In this document: positions 34,974 through 47,110 of the stretch, piece after piece | Numbering within the stretch: the stretch's first letter is position 1 | Layout of the letters: each line of letters begins with the position of its first letter | Assembly: GCA_025403435.1 (NCBI GenBank) | Contig: CM046330.1 | Location: 22,962,239-23,026,238 of the forward strand | Direction of reading: 5' to 3' | Source of the DNA: Artocarpus heterophyllus | Taxonomy: Eukaryota > Streptophyta > Magnoliopsida > Rosales > Moraceae | DNA: 64,000 nt | Program-made: the position numbers and the translations under genes | The notes under the pieces: generated by a model | Seen by the model: only the letters and a program-made list of their open reading frames with translations | The model's database searches: none | Told to the model about the DNA's origin: nothing

Positions 34974-35487
34974 GTAGCCAATTAAATAGAGTCTATTGTC
35001 TACGATTAGCTTCTTGTTTTGTTCAAGTAGCCAATTAAATAGAGTCTATTGTTAGATTAGAACTTTTGATTCAATAATTGCTTTGTTTTCTAATTATAAG
35101 TAGCAAATTGTGATCAATAATCATAGGAGGCTATTGTTTGATTATGATCTGGAACATAACCTAGGTTGAATTTATGTGTTTGTTGTTTAGATCAACCTAT
35201 CTTTATTATCTTAATGCTTTTGTTGAATTAAATTTAGAGAGTTTGTTTTAAATTATTTAATAGAAAAAAGATTAAATAAAGAGTTTATTTTATTTAACGA
35301 CGCAATAAGGAAAGATTGGGATAACAAAACTTATTGTGATCTACTGTTGATAGTTTAAATAGAAAATTAGGAATAATTATGTGATTAATTGCATAGTTAT
35401 TGTTTAGCGATGAAGAATAATCCTTTAACCAATTTCATTATTATTGTTTTCAACTTCATTAGTTCTTGTTTTGTTATTAATTTGTTT
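34974..35487. other. AT-rich spacer starting with 27-bp direct repeats
   Basis: A 27-bp word (AGTAGCCAATTAAATAGAGT plus CTATTGT) occurs at 34973-34999 and 35026-35052. The rest is AT-rich with no ORF. Its style (GCAATAAGGAAAGATTGGG, TTGTTTAGATCAACC) suggests a decayed retroelement LTR or leader but I could not assign one. Confidence 0.5.
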
Positions 35488-36317
35488 GGGGCAAATTGCT
35501 ACGTTAGTCCACAACCTATCACAAAAGTGTTATTTTGGTTCCCAAATTTTTTTTTTTAACTGATTCCAACCTTTCATTTTAGTTGTTAAGAGATCATTTT
35601 AATAGTCAAATTGTTAAGTTTGCATAGAAAAAATTATTAGATATCATTTTTTAATTAAAATTACCAATTACTCTTCAAAATAATTGATATATCAAAAAAT
35701 TAAGGGTAAATCACAACCATTTATTTGATTTTTACCCCAAAAAATTCAAAATCAACAAAAAATAAAAAAACCCTAAAACTTAACAAGCTCCCTCCCCAAT
35801 TGCCTACCCTTGCCCACCATCCCTCTCCAGCACCGGCGAGCCCCCTAACTCCGTCGACCCCTTGTCCTTTAGCCCTTCATTCCCATCACGTCTAGTTTAG
35901 CCCCTACTTGCCACCTTGTCACCATCGAGCCCCTTCTCTATTGCACCTAGCCCACCCACCACCCTGTGACACTAATGCGACCACCAGAGCCCCCCAACCC
36001 CATCGGCCCGTTTCCTTTCACACCCTATTCCCATCATATGTTTCTAGTAATTTCTAAAAATAATCTAGAGTCTTAGATAACATATCTATTAAGGTTAGAA
36101 ATTTTTATCTATTTTAGTAATTTTTGTGTGTTTTGTTGTAAAATAAATATTTTTAATATTATTGTAAATATTTTGTGTGTAAAATAATTAATTTTAGCGT
36201 ATTTGTTAATTTTAGATTTGAAATTTGGAGGAAAAATAGAGCAAAATGACATTAAAATAGGCAAAAATCGGACATCAAATGCATCAAAAACAATTAAAAA
36301 TTGATATTCTAAATGGG

Positions 36318-36960
36318 CGACACGTGGCATGATATTGGCCCTTGGATGCGTCGCCTAAATGATCTTGACTGTCCAGAGTAAGGACGTGTGTTAATGCGTC
36401 ATCACCTGTGTTAGGAGTATGTCATTTGCGAGCCCCACTGCGTGATCACAGCTGTCAGATTCAACGTGGGTGGCTTCATGTGCTCTCATTTCTTCAACCG
36501 TCAAATTAGAGTACTAAGACTAATCGAGCAGCTTTCTTGCTCGGTCCCACTAGCCCCATATGGGCCCAATTCAGCTCGCATACACGAACTGTTGGATTTC
36601 ATCTTTAGAGCGTCGTTTGCGTGCTATTAGTTATCGCAAAGCACAGAATCACAAAGTAATATTTGCATCCTCAACCACCCAGACAACATGAAAGAAAAGA
36701 AAAAATATATATATATATATATATATCAATCAGCCTTCGCATGATTCTTGTGAAGTATATACAGTGGGAGGCGGTTGGTTAATAAAATAATAAAAATATA
36801 TATAAATTAATAAAAGATTAATAAGAAAATGGTAAATAGTGAATGTAATTTTCTATAAATACCATGCATTTTTCCATTCTTCGACACCCCTCACGGGCCT
36901 TTGGCCCTTCTCTCTCCTTCTCTAATTTGTTTTCTTTCTTTATTGAGTTAGAATCAACAG
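36318..36960 (+). promoter_or_regulatory. Promoter/leader-like cargo segment inside the Mutator-like element
   Basis: Contains an ABRE/G-box core ACACGTGGC at about 36320, a TATA-like CTATAAATA at 36853-36861 and a pyrimidine-rich CTCTCTCCTTCTCT leader-like stretch at about 36911-36924. The arrangement looks like a host promoter and 5' UTR, but no downstream exon is recognisable. An (AT)n repeat lies at about 36706-36727. Confidence 0.35.
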
Positions 36961-37118
36961 TATCCCCTTAGATAAAAATAATAAAATAATGTCTAAATTA
37001 GTGTAGAGAGTCTGGTGAGGCAGAGAGATAATCTTGTATGCATAGTACTCTGGTATGGATTTTAACTTTATATCTACTTTGTAAAACTTATATTTTTGTG
37101 AAATAAATTATATTTTTC

Positions 37119-37214
37119 AAGTCTTTTATAATTATTATTAATGTTTTGAGGCTGCCCAATTCTTTTAAGTCTTTTATAATTATTATTAATGTTTTGAGGC
37201 TGCCCAATTCTTGC
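37119..37214. repeat. Perfect 48-bp tandem duplication
   Basis: The unit beginning AAGTCTTTTATAATTATTAT and ending GAGGCTGCCCAATTCTT occurs at 37119 and again at 37167, head to tail, with no visible mismatch. Confidence 0.92.
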
Positions 37215-38460
37215 ATAAGTTTAGTCATGCTTTCTCTATATAATTTAATTGTTTTACATAATTAATATTAATAATACCAAAGTCATGCTCGTTTATTAAG
37301 TTGAGTTTTTGCTACATTATAGACATGGACTGCACAGTAAATGCTTGGTAATTCTTAATTTATTATAGATAGATGATGACATAGTATATTCTTAAACCAT
37401 TTAATAAAACGAGGTGTTGTTGGAATTAATGCAATAATTTTTTCCATTAAATTATATTAATTTGATTTGTTATTATCTTTTCAATCATAAAATTATGTTA
37501 ATTATAATCGTAGTGATAGTGATTATAATTTTCATAATTAGTGCACCTAATCATTAGTGGGAGATAATTATTTTGCTACTTTTATAGGAAGACCCTTACT
37601 GTATTATGGCTTGCTATATTGTCACTCTCAATTGACTTATAAAAATAGTAAAAGTGCTTGCAATTAATAAGAAAAGATATAATAGATCAAATGCTTTAGA
37701 TAATTATTAATTAGAGTTAAAATTTTATATCAGTTACGAAACATACAAGGGATTCTCAAGGCTTCACCTTTTTAATTTTATGTTTTAAACTTTGAATTAA
37801 AACAAAATCACAAAAATATTTCTTTCATTTTAACTTTGTTTTTGAAAAACTGCTTGCCTTTTTTAACGTTTATATTTATCAATTTGCCAAGTTACAATTT
37901 TTTACCTCCTTGTAGATACGACAACCTTTTTATACTACAAACGCCTACCACTTAAGAAGAAACATTTTGGGGCTTTACCAGCACCTGCCACCTTGCGACC
38001 CCGACCACCTAAGAGCCCCTTCCACTAGCCCCATCACGTCCCTTCTCCCTCTTTTAATCCTCCAATAGAGGACTTTTTTTCTCTTTTTTTTACATTTTAA
38101 TTTTATTTTTTAAAGAAATATGTTTTAATTTTAACTTCTTAAAAAATATTAAGCACTGTACTAAAATGCCCTTACTAAAGGTCTCATGTGTAGCTCATGT
38201 GATACAAAGTTAGTAGTCTTCAGTTAAAATGATCATTCAGCAACTAAAATGAAAGGTTATGATTAGTTAAATTAAAAAAAAGTTGGGGACTAAAACAACA
38301 CTTTTGTGAAAGATTAGGGTCTAACATAGCAAATTACCTACTTGTTTATTTGAGTTTTTTTTTATTAATTTGTTAGCTTTGTTAATTAATTCTAAACATC
38401 CCATCCCCCTTATTTACTTGCAAAATTAATAACTAACTTATCAAGACCAATGCTCTACTA

Positions 38461-38975
38461 GAATGACTCTTAGTCATCATTAGAGTTGTTAATTTGGGCT
38501 GGCCGGCCCAACCCGTACGGGCCAAAAGGAAAAATCAGGTCAGGCAAGGAAGGCCCAGCCTGTCCTAAATCTTGCATGGTCTTAAGGCTAAGCTAGGCTA
38601 GGCAGCCCAATTTTCTATAATGGAATTTTAAGAAAAATTACCAAAGTAGGCTGATTCGGCCCAGTTCTAGCTTAGGCCTAAATCTTTGCCCGATGCCAAA
38701 AAAGAAGGGCTATGCGCTAACACGATTGGCCCAACCCAAATTCATAGCTTTACTCATTACTAAACTCAATAACAACTATTACATTGGTAAGGTTCAATTT
38801 GGTACTCCTCAAGAACCTATCAATTTTTAAAAGCCAAAGGCTGATTGCAAATGGTCATCCAAACATAACCAATAGTGCTTATAAGCGAAAAACACCTCAA
38901 AAAAACCATTCCAAACAAGCTCATAAAACAGTTGACTTTCTTCAAAAATTTTTGTAAATATTGAATGACTCTTAG
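38461..38975. repeat. 13-bp direct repeats bracketing a 489-bp segment
   Basis: GAATGACTCTTAG occurs exactly at 38461-38473 and 38963-38975. The length suits a target-site duplication of a LINE/SINE or a repair filler. The bracketed DNA has no poly-A end and no matching terminal inverted repeats. Confidence 0.6.
38481..38753. mobile_element. hAT-like MITE candidate
   Basis: The left end TAGAGTTGTTAATTTGGGCT and the complement of the right end TAAAGCTATGAATTTGGGTT are partial inverted repeats. The interior is rich in GGCCC/GGGCC words as in many plant hAT-type MITEs. The 8-bp flanks GTCATCAT and CTCATTAC match only in part, so the call is tentative. Confidence 0.4.
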
Positions 38976-40244
38976 GAGAAGATGATGATAGGGATAAGCA
39001 AAGTTATGTTGACCATCGACGAGGATTACGACTCTTCATTGTATATGTCTTCAATAAAGATAAGCAAAATGATGACCCGCATGACAATGAGTACAAGCAA
39101 TGGCTTCATGATGACGTCGAGTAGCTCAAATGCTGGCTAGGGTAAGGGTATGGCAGCAATGACATGAGATATGGGAAGGGGTCGGATTTCATTCTTATTT
39201 GGTGCTTAAGGTTTAGGATATGATTTTTAAGTTTGGGATATTTAGGGTTCCAATTTGAGGCTTTTGACTTATGTATTACATAATTTCAAATGCCTACTTA
39301 CTACTTACATTTTTTTTACTTATTAAATAAAATATTTTTTTTATTATTTACCATTTTATAGGCAATAAATATATTTTAATCTAGTATTTACCATTTTGTT
39401 TTCTTACTAAAGAAATTATTTGCTAACTTTCATACCTAATCTATACATTATTCATCTAATGTTACGAAAATAAATTTATGTAATGTTTGCTTGCAAATCA
39501 ATAGCTAGTAAATTAATGAGAAAACTCCATGAAATGCCCCTTATAAAACTCTTTATTAAAAATACCCTCATCTTTTTAACTTTTCAAAACTATCCCTTGT
39601 GTTATTATTTTCTTTTAATTGGGTTTAGCATTTGACTATTTTACTTTCATCCAAACAAACAAGCAAACCTTAACATCTCTCCATCAAATCTCTCAGCTCT
39701 TTGTCTCTCCCCTTTGGTTCTATCTCATTCCTCTTTCATCTCTCTCTCCTTATTGTCTCTCGTTCCTCCTCACCACTGTCGACTGCCGACCGCCTCTGCC
39801 AACCGTCAACTGCCTTTGCCCTTTCCTCGTCCATTTCCTCCTCAGTCTCTACCTCTCTTTTCCCATCCACCCCAATCTCTCTCCTCCCTCTTTGCCCCAC
39901 CATAGCTCGTACCAGTCATTCTAACTGTAGTTTGGAGATCGCTAAAGTTGGCCAGCCGAAGCTTGTGTTTTTCTCTCCGTAAAATTGCTCCCGCCTCCTC
40001 TCTCTTCTGATCTATTGTTAGAGTTTGAGATCACAAGATCTCTCCTCCATAGAGTCGTCCATACTACGAACCACACCGTTGGTGGTATATCTTCAAACAT
40101 CCAAGCTTGGACATCCGAGACTACCTTTCATGTTGATGACTCTCCAAGTACATCTTTTTTCTACCTTCTCTTCATTTTCTAGTGGCTGTTTGGAAATCAT
40201 GAATGAATACACAATCTAGATCTTATTTTCACCATATATGGTTA
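38976..40244. other. Unassigned flanking DNA, pyrimidine-rich near 39680-40000
   Basis: No gene is recognised. The part at 39640-40000 is C/T-rich and open in three overlapping frames, all Ser/Pro/Leu-rich, which is what a CT-rich leader gives by chance. It could be the 5' leader of a lost gene, since the sequence continues after two insertions at 53836 and 57692. Confidence 0.4.
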
Positions 40245-41459
40245 TGTAACATCCCGAAATCGAAGGTAGGACGTTAGGCTAAAATAAGATCAATTAAATG
40301 GAGTAAATAAAGAAAAAGTAAATGAACGTAAAGTAAAAAAGTAAAGGAACGTAAAGTAAATCGCTCATCCAAAATCTCATTGGCGGTCACCATCACGTGG
40401 ACGCTTACCACGAAGGTAGGTAGGTAATTAAACAGTAAATCATAATATTAATACAAGACCACTGAAAATCATCATTTATACTCTAAATTATGCTATGTAA
40501 CTGACATAGCCGACATCGACACCAGGACAAGTCATACAATACACGTATCATACCACAGTTCTAAAGAAAGTACAATTCCTCTTTTAACCTGGAAGGGGGA
40601 TTTTAAAACAAGAAAACATGAGTGGAAGGCTCAATAAGATGATTACTTAAAAACAAGTTGTTTAAAAATAATGATCATAGTTGAAAACATTATTCGCAAA
40701 TCATACTTAATAAAATGAATCTCAAAACCTTGACAAAATCAATAAATACTTACTTATAAAAAACTTGATAAAGCATCACCATATGGGTTTTGGTAATTGA
40801 AAAGAATATCAAAATATAGTTCCTTAAATGCATAAAAATAACTTCAATATTAAACAAAAATCATTCTTAAAATTTATTTAAGAATTAAGTTTTGGCCAAA
40901 ACAATTTATAGAAGGGCTACTAAAGAAGGGATAGAAAAAATCCTACCTCATTAAAAATTCAATACTGTTAACTCCAAATAAAATTCAACGTAAGTTCAAT
41001 CACCTCTCAAAACCTTAAAAATTGTATTTAAAGTCAGAAATTTTGTTTATCAAATATCATTATATTAATTTAATTACCAGTGTGCCTTTTTGAGTCAAAT
41101 AATCATGACAAAAAATTAAAATCATTTTTAAAACATTTCTAATCATTAAATGTTGAAAACTAGAAGTAAAAATACAATTTCATAGTGCCCAGTTGGACTA
41201 CCGAATGCCCTGGTCTGGCCTGCTGAACTTTCACAATTCGGCCTACCAAACATCCGGACTGACCTGCCAAACTGTTACTGTTTGGCCTGCTGAAGATATG
41301 AATCCGGCCTACCGAACTCATGAATCTGGCCTGCCAAACTTGCAAAATCTAGAAAATCCTAGGTTTCGAATCTCGGCTTCCCTGAGCTCAAAACCCAATT
41401 TTAAACCTATTTTTCATCATTTCAAGCCTAGAAAACATGTGGAGAAAACATAGGGAAAC
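40245..41459 (-). repeat. 3' LTR, outer part (before the copia insertion)
   Basis: Starts TGTAACATCCCGAAATCG and is collinear with 51977-53180 of the right LTR. Includes a palindromic GGCCTGCCGAAC array at about 41190-41340. Broken at 41459 by the copia. Confidence 0.88.
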
Positions 41460-43481
41460 TGTTAGACATGTATGCCCAAAGAAGTAAAAATGTAATATGT
41501 TTTTGAAGACATTTTTATCAAGAAAGAATTCATTTATTATTCATATACCAAATCTTGTCCTATTTATGTTCATATTTGATGAATGTATGTTAAGCCAACA
41601 AAAGTTTGAGACTGTTAGTCTAAACCTTTAAGAATTGGGCATATGATGGACAGATTATGCGTAAGACGCGATTCTTAAGGTAATGGTCTAAATCATAAGA
41701 TCCATAATCAAGGGAATAAAGTTGGCGCTTTATTCATGCAAAGATTATTATGTTGTCTATATCCCTAACGGTAAATGGTTTGTCTCGAACATCGGAGGTG
41801 GACTTCATGAATAAAAACAGTGGCACATTGTCATAGGTGATGATGTGTTGAATCGAGATATAAAGTGAATTGATTTGGATTAATAATTCTGTCTCAGAAA
41901 ATCGATTCACTTTAGACAATCATATGCATTGTATCTTAATCTTGAGATGAATAGTGGGCCTGCTGTCTTGACTTATATCTTTTAATATGTCAAAGGGTGA
42001 CATCCATATTTTAATAATGGCACGCATGCCGGTACATTGGAGGCATTACTTTTGATAGCATAGACCTATTATTCATAGATATGGAATCCATAGCTCATCT
42101 TTAGGAGTAGTTGATATCTTCTTATATGCGTTATCTTGTGATTGAAAAACTAGAGCACTTAGCCATTTGGATATATAGGTGTAACCAAATGGTATACTGT
42201 CTGTAAAAGGTAAGTTTTTTGATGGTGCGATAATAGAACGTAAGATAAAAATAATCAAGAAGGCAAGACAAAACTTGTCCTTAAGCCGATTATGGATAAT
42301 TCTATAGGGATACGATACATTATGATATGTCATGGAGACTTAGCTACACGGGCTTTGTAATTCTATATGGTTCGAGAGTACAGCTCTACGCTTTTAGTGG
42401 AGTAGCATTAGAGCTGATGATTATGAAATGAATATTTGGCATATTGGGCTTCATAATTATTGGGAGCTTAAACTATATAAGTCCATCAGGTCCCCTTTGC
42501 TAGCTCATAAAAATCCTATAATGATACTGCATGCTTTTTAAATAATTGGTGACTTGTGCCAAATTATCAAATTATCTGAAATTCGATAGGATTAGATAAT
42601 TTATGTCTGTTTATCGGTTGAATTAATTTTATGAATAAATTATTTTAAGATAAACTTTTTGAATTATATCAGGATCAAATAATTTATGTCTGTTTATTGG
42701 TTAGATTAATTTGAATAAATTAATTCAAGATAAACTTGTTGAATTATTAGGAATATTTATTTTCCTAGAGATTATCAAGATATGACTGTTTTAATCAGAT
42801 AACTTCTCTATTAGGTTATTTGAATTAAAATTGAGACTCTATCCCAAGAATCTCGGGTGGGAAATAAAAGATTCATAGGGATCATTTATTTGAAGTTCGT
42901 TAGGCCGATCTTTAAGTTTAGCTTGCCAATGAAGTAGTTTTGGTAGGTTAATCTGCCAGTTCGGCCTGCCGACCATGCAATAAAAGGATCACATGTTTTC
43001 ACGTGGATTTTATCAAATATTGATCCTGATTTGTTTTTTATTTGAATTTTTGAGGTCTTATTTGATAAGGACTGAGTCTTGGGCGTAACCTCTATATAAA
43101 TGGGAGTGAGACTCATTGTTATTTAGATCAATTGAGAAATCTAGAGTGAGACTCTCCAACTCCCCAAAGAGCTGTTGTTCACAAATCATAAACTATAGCT
43201 TTGGGTTTTTTTCTCAATTGGTTGGAATGAGAGTCACCAGGGAAAGACTGAATGATGTGTGCCCACACACACTCTGATCATAGATAGAGAATAGCAAAGA
43301 AGACTAGTTGGTTGAGGCTTTTCTAGAATGTTATACTCTTCACAGATTTTGGAAACTTTTCTGGATTTACAATGTTAGTAAAATCTGGTTAATTTATGCA
43401 TATAGTGTGTCAAACTTGTGTTTTGAAAAATGCTCTGATATACAAATTTTTAAAATTATGCTGCGTACTATTTTTCTAACA
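41460..43481 (+). repeat. 5' LTR of the plus-strand copia, 2022 bp
   Basis: TGTTAGACATGTATGCCC...TTTTTCTAACA. Contains near-tandem paragraphs at 42540-42760 (two iterations of AGATAAACTT with ATAATTTATGTCTGTTTAT) and a TTCGGCCTGCCGACC patch at about 42895-42975. A TATATAAATGGGAG word at about 43093 may be the TATA region of the LTR promoter. Confidence 0.92.
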
Positions 43482-43483
43482 AT

Positions 43484-43496
43484 TGGTATCAGAGCC
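43484..43496 (+). other. Primer binding site, perfect initiator-Met type
   Basis: TGGTATCAGAGCC two bases after the 5' LTR end. Confidence 0.93.
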
Positions 43497-43497
43497 A

Positions 43498-45182
43498 TGG
43501 TTTTTACATAAATTTGCAAGTTTGTTATCATGCTATACGTATAACTTATGTGATATTGATCTCTTCTATGCTTGAATTTAATTTTTTAAGGTGTTGGCAC
43601 TCTAGAGTTTCTATATATTTTTATGTTGTCATAGATTATATAGTGAATGTTTATTAATTAATTATGGTTGATTAAATTATTATTAAATTATTTATTAATT
43701 AATTAATTTATGCTGGTTATGGTTCCTTTGAGGTTAGAATATGTATCTAGGTTTTTATGTAATTAGATGACGGACTATCATCTCCATCTAAGAATTATTA
43801 TTTAATTTCAAATTTGTAAGAATTTTGTAATCAAATAATCATTTGGAGAAGACAAATCTAGAAGATGGATGATAGCGTTCCATAAGTATTTCTTAAGTCT
43901 CTAATTTTATATTTTTGAATTGTTGAAAATAAAATTGAAAACTACATAAAAGATGTATTTTCTAGATGTTGGGTTTATGCTTTGTCAGCATGCCGAACCT
44001 CTGGGTCCGACAGGTCGATGATCGCAAATTGGCAGGTTAGACTTCAAGTTCGACAGGCCGTCTATAGGGTAGAAATCTGGTTGCTTTGGTGGCAAGCCGA
44101 ACTTTTGGGTTAGGCAGGCCGAACTATCATGATCGGCAGGCCAATCTATAGAGTTCGGCAGGCTGAAGGGTCATAACTGGCAGGTCAATCACAAAAATCG
44201 GCTTGTCGGTAGAGAGCTGTAATTTTTTAGAAAATGTGCATTTTTTCAATACAGTTTTGATTTTATTTTTGGGACAATTCTGAAAAACATTAAAATTTAG
44301 ATAGGACCGAAAATATGGAGTATTCAGTCTATGCAAAATTGAACACTTGAAGATGGAATTATATGAAGAGGGATACAATCTGAAGATTCAAGGATGAAGA
44401 ATCGATAATATGTTTCGATTATTCTCTTGTAATCTCTATTTTCTTTTCTTTAGGGTGGAACCATAGTATTATGGTTCTTTATTATTATATTGCTTGTGGC
44501 TTTGCATGATTGCTTTACTTGTCTGTATTATAATATGATTTCCCATGTATATTGATAACATGTCATATAGAATAGGGAGTACTGCTTATTAAAAATTGTT
44601 CATGCATGTTTATAAAAAGAAAAAAAAACCTTGATTTCAAAAGAATGAGTGGGAGAATGTTTTCAAAGAGAGGACCGATAGTCTCCATCGTTGGTCATAG
44701 GTAGCACATGGTGATTCCGACCCCTAGGAAGGGATTTCATTATGTATCGGATTGGATCTCCAAGAGGATAAGGTATTTTAGCATGATTTATGGTTGCACA
44801 CCCCTAGGTAGTGATTATAAATCATGGATAAAATATTGAAATAATGATTATACACTCATGTTGATTTTATTATTAACCTCCCCTAGGAGCTCTGTTAATA
44901 AAATTGATGGCCAAAGAAATGGTTATTAATATATGCTAAATTTTACAAGTCCTAGATGGCATATATTAATCTGGAGGGGATCTATATTCTTAATTGAATT
45001 TGGCAATACTCCCTTAGGAGCTTGTTGAATTCTAGGTTGAGAATTATCATTGTAAGGTTGTGATATTTTTAAAGTTTTGACACATAAACACATTTGTATG
45101 TTTTACATGATTGTGCTATCTTACTAAATTATTATGATATATTTGTTATGTTCGGTATATGATTCTTTATTGTAAATTAAAA
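43498..45182 (+). other. Copia 5' leader with long palindrome array
   Basis: A non-coding leader of about 1.7 kb between PBS and gag, long for a copia element. The stretch 43982-44215 holds about a dozen TTCGGCAGGCCGAA-like words (GCAGGCCGAACTATC, AGTTCGGCAGGCTGAA, GCAAGCCGAACTTTT), alternately oriented, able to form serial hairpins in the genomic RNA. Confidence 0.8.
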
Positions 45183-45996
45183 ATGTCTAAAAATGTTTTA
45201 TCATCGATACTTGACAAAAATCAATTAACCAGTGAGAACTATAATGATTGGAAACGAAACCTGAACATCGTCCTGTCCTTTGAAAAACTAAAATTTGTGC
45301 TAATGACACCTTGTCCTCCTGAGCCTATGGGAGATTCCACCAACGATCAAATCCAAGCATATGATTGTTGAAAAGATGCTAATGATCAGGCTCGCTGCTA
45401 TGTTATGGCCAGCATGAATAACGTGCTACAAGCTCAACATGAGGATTATGTGACTACTAGGCAGATCTTGGATAATCTAGAAGACATGTTTGGAGGCTAG
45501 GCCTTAACAAAGCAACAAGGGGTGCTTCAAAAACTCTTAAACTATAAGCAGAGACTGAGGACATCTGTAAAGGAGCATATGATGTTAGACATAGGTTACC
45601 TTGCTGAGGCTCGACTAATGGAGCTGACATCGATGCTGAAACTTAGATGACTATGGTATTTGAGACTCTGTCTAAGGAATTTATTCCGTTTAGAGCTATA
45701 TTTAATTTGAGCAATAGGCGAGATATGACCTTGACAAAATATGACCTTGACAAATTGATTAAACTGCTGATTAGGGAGTCTCCTACTAGTGGCGAGGCTA
45801 ACTTAGCGACTGCTTCTGGTTCCAATCCCAACCATGGGAATGGAAAGAAACAATGGGCCAAGAATAAGAAGTCTTCTATTCCTGTAAACCGCAAGAATAA
45901 GAAGCAGAAAAAGAAGAACCTAAAGAAGCTCAAGCGCTTTTTCTGTGGGAAGGTCTGGCACATAAAGAAGAATTGCAAGGACTTCCTTTCCCGATG
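45183..45996 (+). pseudogene. Copia gag, interrupted
   Basis: Start at 45183 gives MSKNVLSSILDKNQLTSENY then NDWKRNLNIVL, the conserved N-terminus of this plant copia gag class (a UBN2-like gag). The first stop comes at 45369. The frame continues beyond it with RCYVMASMNNVLQAQHED-like text and further stops. The last open piece is 45647-45997, ending in a nucleocapsid knuckle RFFCGKVWHIKKNC. The first Cys of C-x2-C-x4-H-x4-C is Arg here, so zinc binding would be lost. Confidence 0.85.
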
Positions 45997-46049
45997 AGGT
46001 AAGTGATCTTCTGTATTTAGAAACTTGTTTGGTTGAGGAATCCAGTGAC

Positions 46050-46300
46050 TTCTAGGTCATAGATTCCAGAGCAACTAATCATGTTTGTATTTCTCTATAG
46101 GGGTTCATAGAAACGAGAAGTCTGCTACATGAAGACTTCACGCTTCATATAGACGATGGATCCTTGGTCTTAGCTAAAGTAGTGGGAGACGTCCATCTAT
46201 GTTTTGATAATTATAAGAATTTAATTTTGCGAGATTGTTTTTATGTTCCTAAATTTAAAAAGAATTTAATTTATGTAGCTTGTTTATTTAAAGACTCCAT
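46050..46300 (+). pseudogene. Copia aspartic protease remnant
   Basis: The active-site line reads stop-VIDSRATNHVC at 46053-46088. Family members read WVIDSGATNHVC, so the Trp has become a stop (46053-46055) and the catalytic DSG has become DSR (Asp at 46062-46064). The following frame, containing HIDDGSLVLAKVVGDVHL, continues to the GAG-pre region. Confidence 0.8.
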
Positions 46301-47110
46301 TTGGTTTCTTTTAATAATAAAGTGGTAATTTGTAAAAATAAATCTTTTATCTATTCTGGATGGATGCAAAATAATCTATATTTTATCAATCCTAAGATGG
46401 ACTTACTGCTTAATGCTGAAATGAGTGATAATAACTCTAAAAGACTTAAAACTTCTCACTTTAAAAAGACTTATCTCTGGCATTTGCAACTTGGTCATAT
46501 TAACCTAAATAAGATTGAACGGTTGGTAAGGAATGGACCCTTAAGTCACTTAAAGGTGGAATCTATACCACAATGTGAATCTTGTTTGGAGGATAAAATG
46601 ATCGAAAGACCATTTGGATCTAAGGGCAATAAGGCCGAAGGGGTTCTAGAACTTGTGCATAGTGACGTTTGTAAACCGATGAACATTCGGTCACGAGGCG
46701 GGTATGAGTACTTTGTCACTTTTATTGATGATTACTCAAGGTATGGGTATGTGAACCTGGTGCACCACAAAACTGAGACTTATGACAAGTTTAGAGAGTT
46801 TCAAGCTGAAGTGGAAAAGCAGTTAGGTAGACCCATAAAGGCACTTCGATCGAATTGAGGTGGAGAATACCTTTCGATGAGTTCTTGGGACACTTATTGA
46901 AGAATAGGGATTTCCTCCTATTTGACCGTGCTCCACAGCAGAATGGTGTAGCTGAGAGAAGAAATAGGACTTTGTTGGACATAATTAGGTCCATGATGGG
47001 TTATTCATCATTGCCTTTGTTCTTTTAGGGATATGCACTTCAAACCGCGTGTTATATTTTGAATAATGTGCCTTCAAAATCGGTTTCTAAAACTCCTCAC
47101 GAGTTGTAGA
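46301..47110 (+). pseudogene. Copia integrase remnant
   Basis: Open for 185 residues to a stop at 46856-46858. The HHCC zinc region is visible as LWHLQLGHIN and CESCLEDKM. The first two catalytic Asp are in LVHSDVCKP and FVTFIDDYSRYGY. The third-site line reads ALRSN-stop-GGEYL where the family has SDRGGEYL, so the Asp before the stop is Asn and the Arg is a stop. Downstream text (APQQNGVAERRNRTLLD-like) is frame-broken. Confidence 0.85.

Larger units (their letters stand above)
35488..38338. mobile_element. Mutator-like element, 2.85 kb, about 120-bp TIRs
   Basis: The left end (GGGGCAAATTGCTACGTTAG...TCACAAAAGTGTTATTTTGG) and the complement of the right end (GGTAATTTGCTATGTTAG...TCACAAAAGTGTTGTTTTAG) match over roughly 120 bp. 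Flanking 9-mers AATTTGTTT and TACTTGTTT agree at 7 of 9. Inside each arm lies a C-rich block (35780-36020; 37975-38060). The centre (36100-37960) is unique DNA with promoter-like features and a tandem duplication. No transposase, so non-autonomous and possibly cargo-carrying. Confidence 0.65.

Noticed and set aside
39619..39982. Three overlapping Ser/Pro/Leu-rich ORFs
   Set aside because: All three frames are open because the stretch is C/T-rich; this is composition, not coding.
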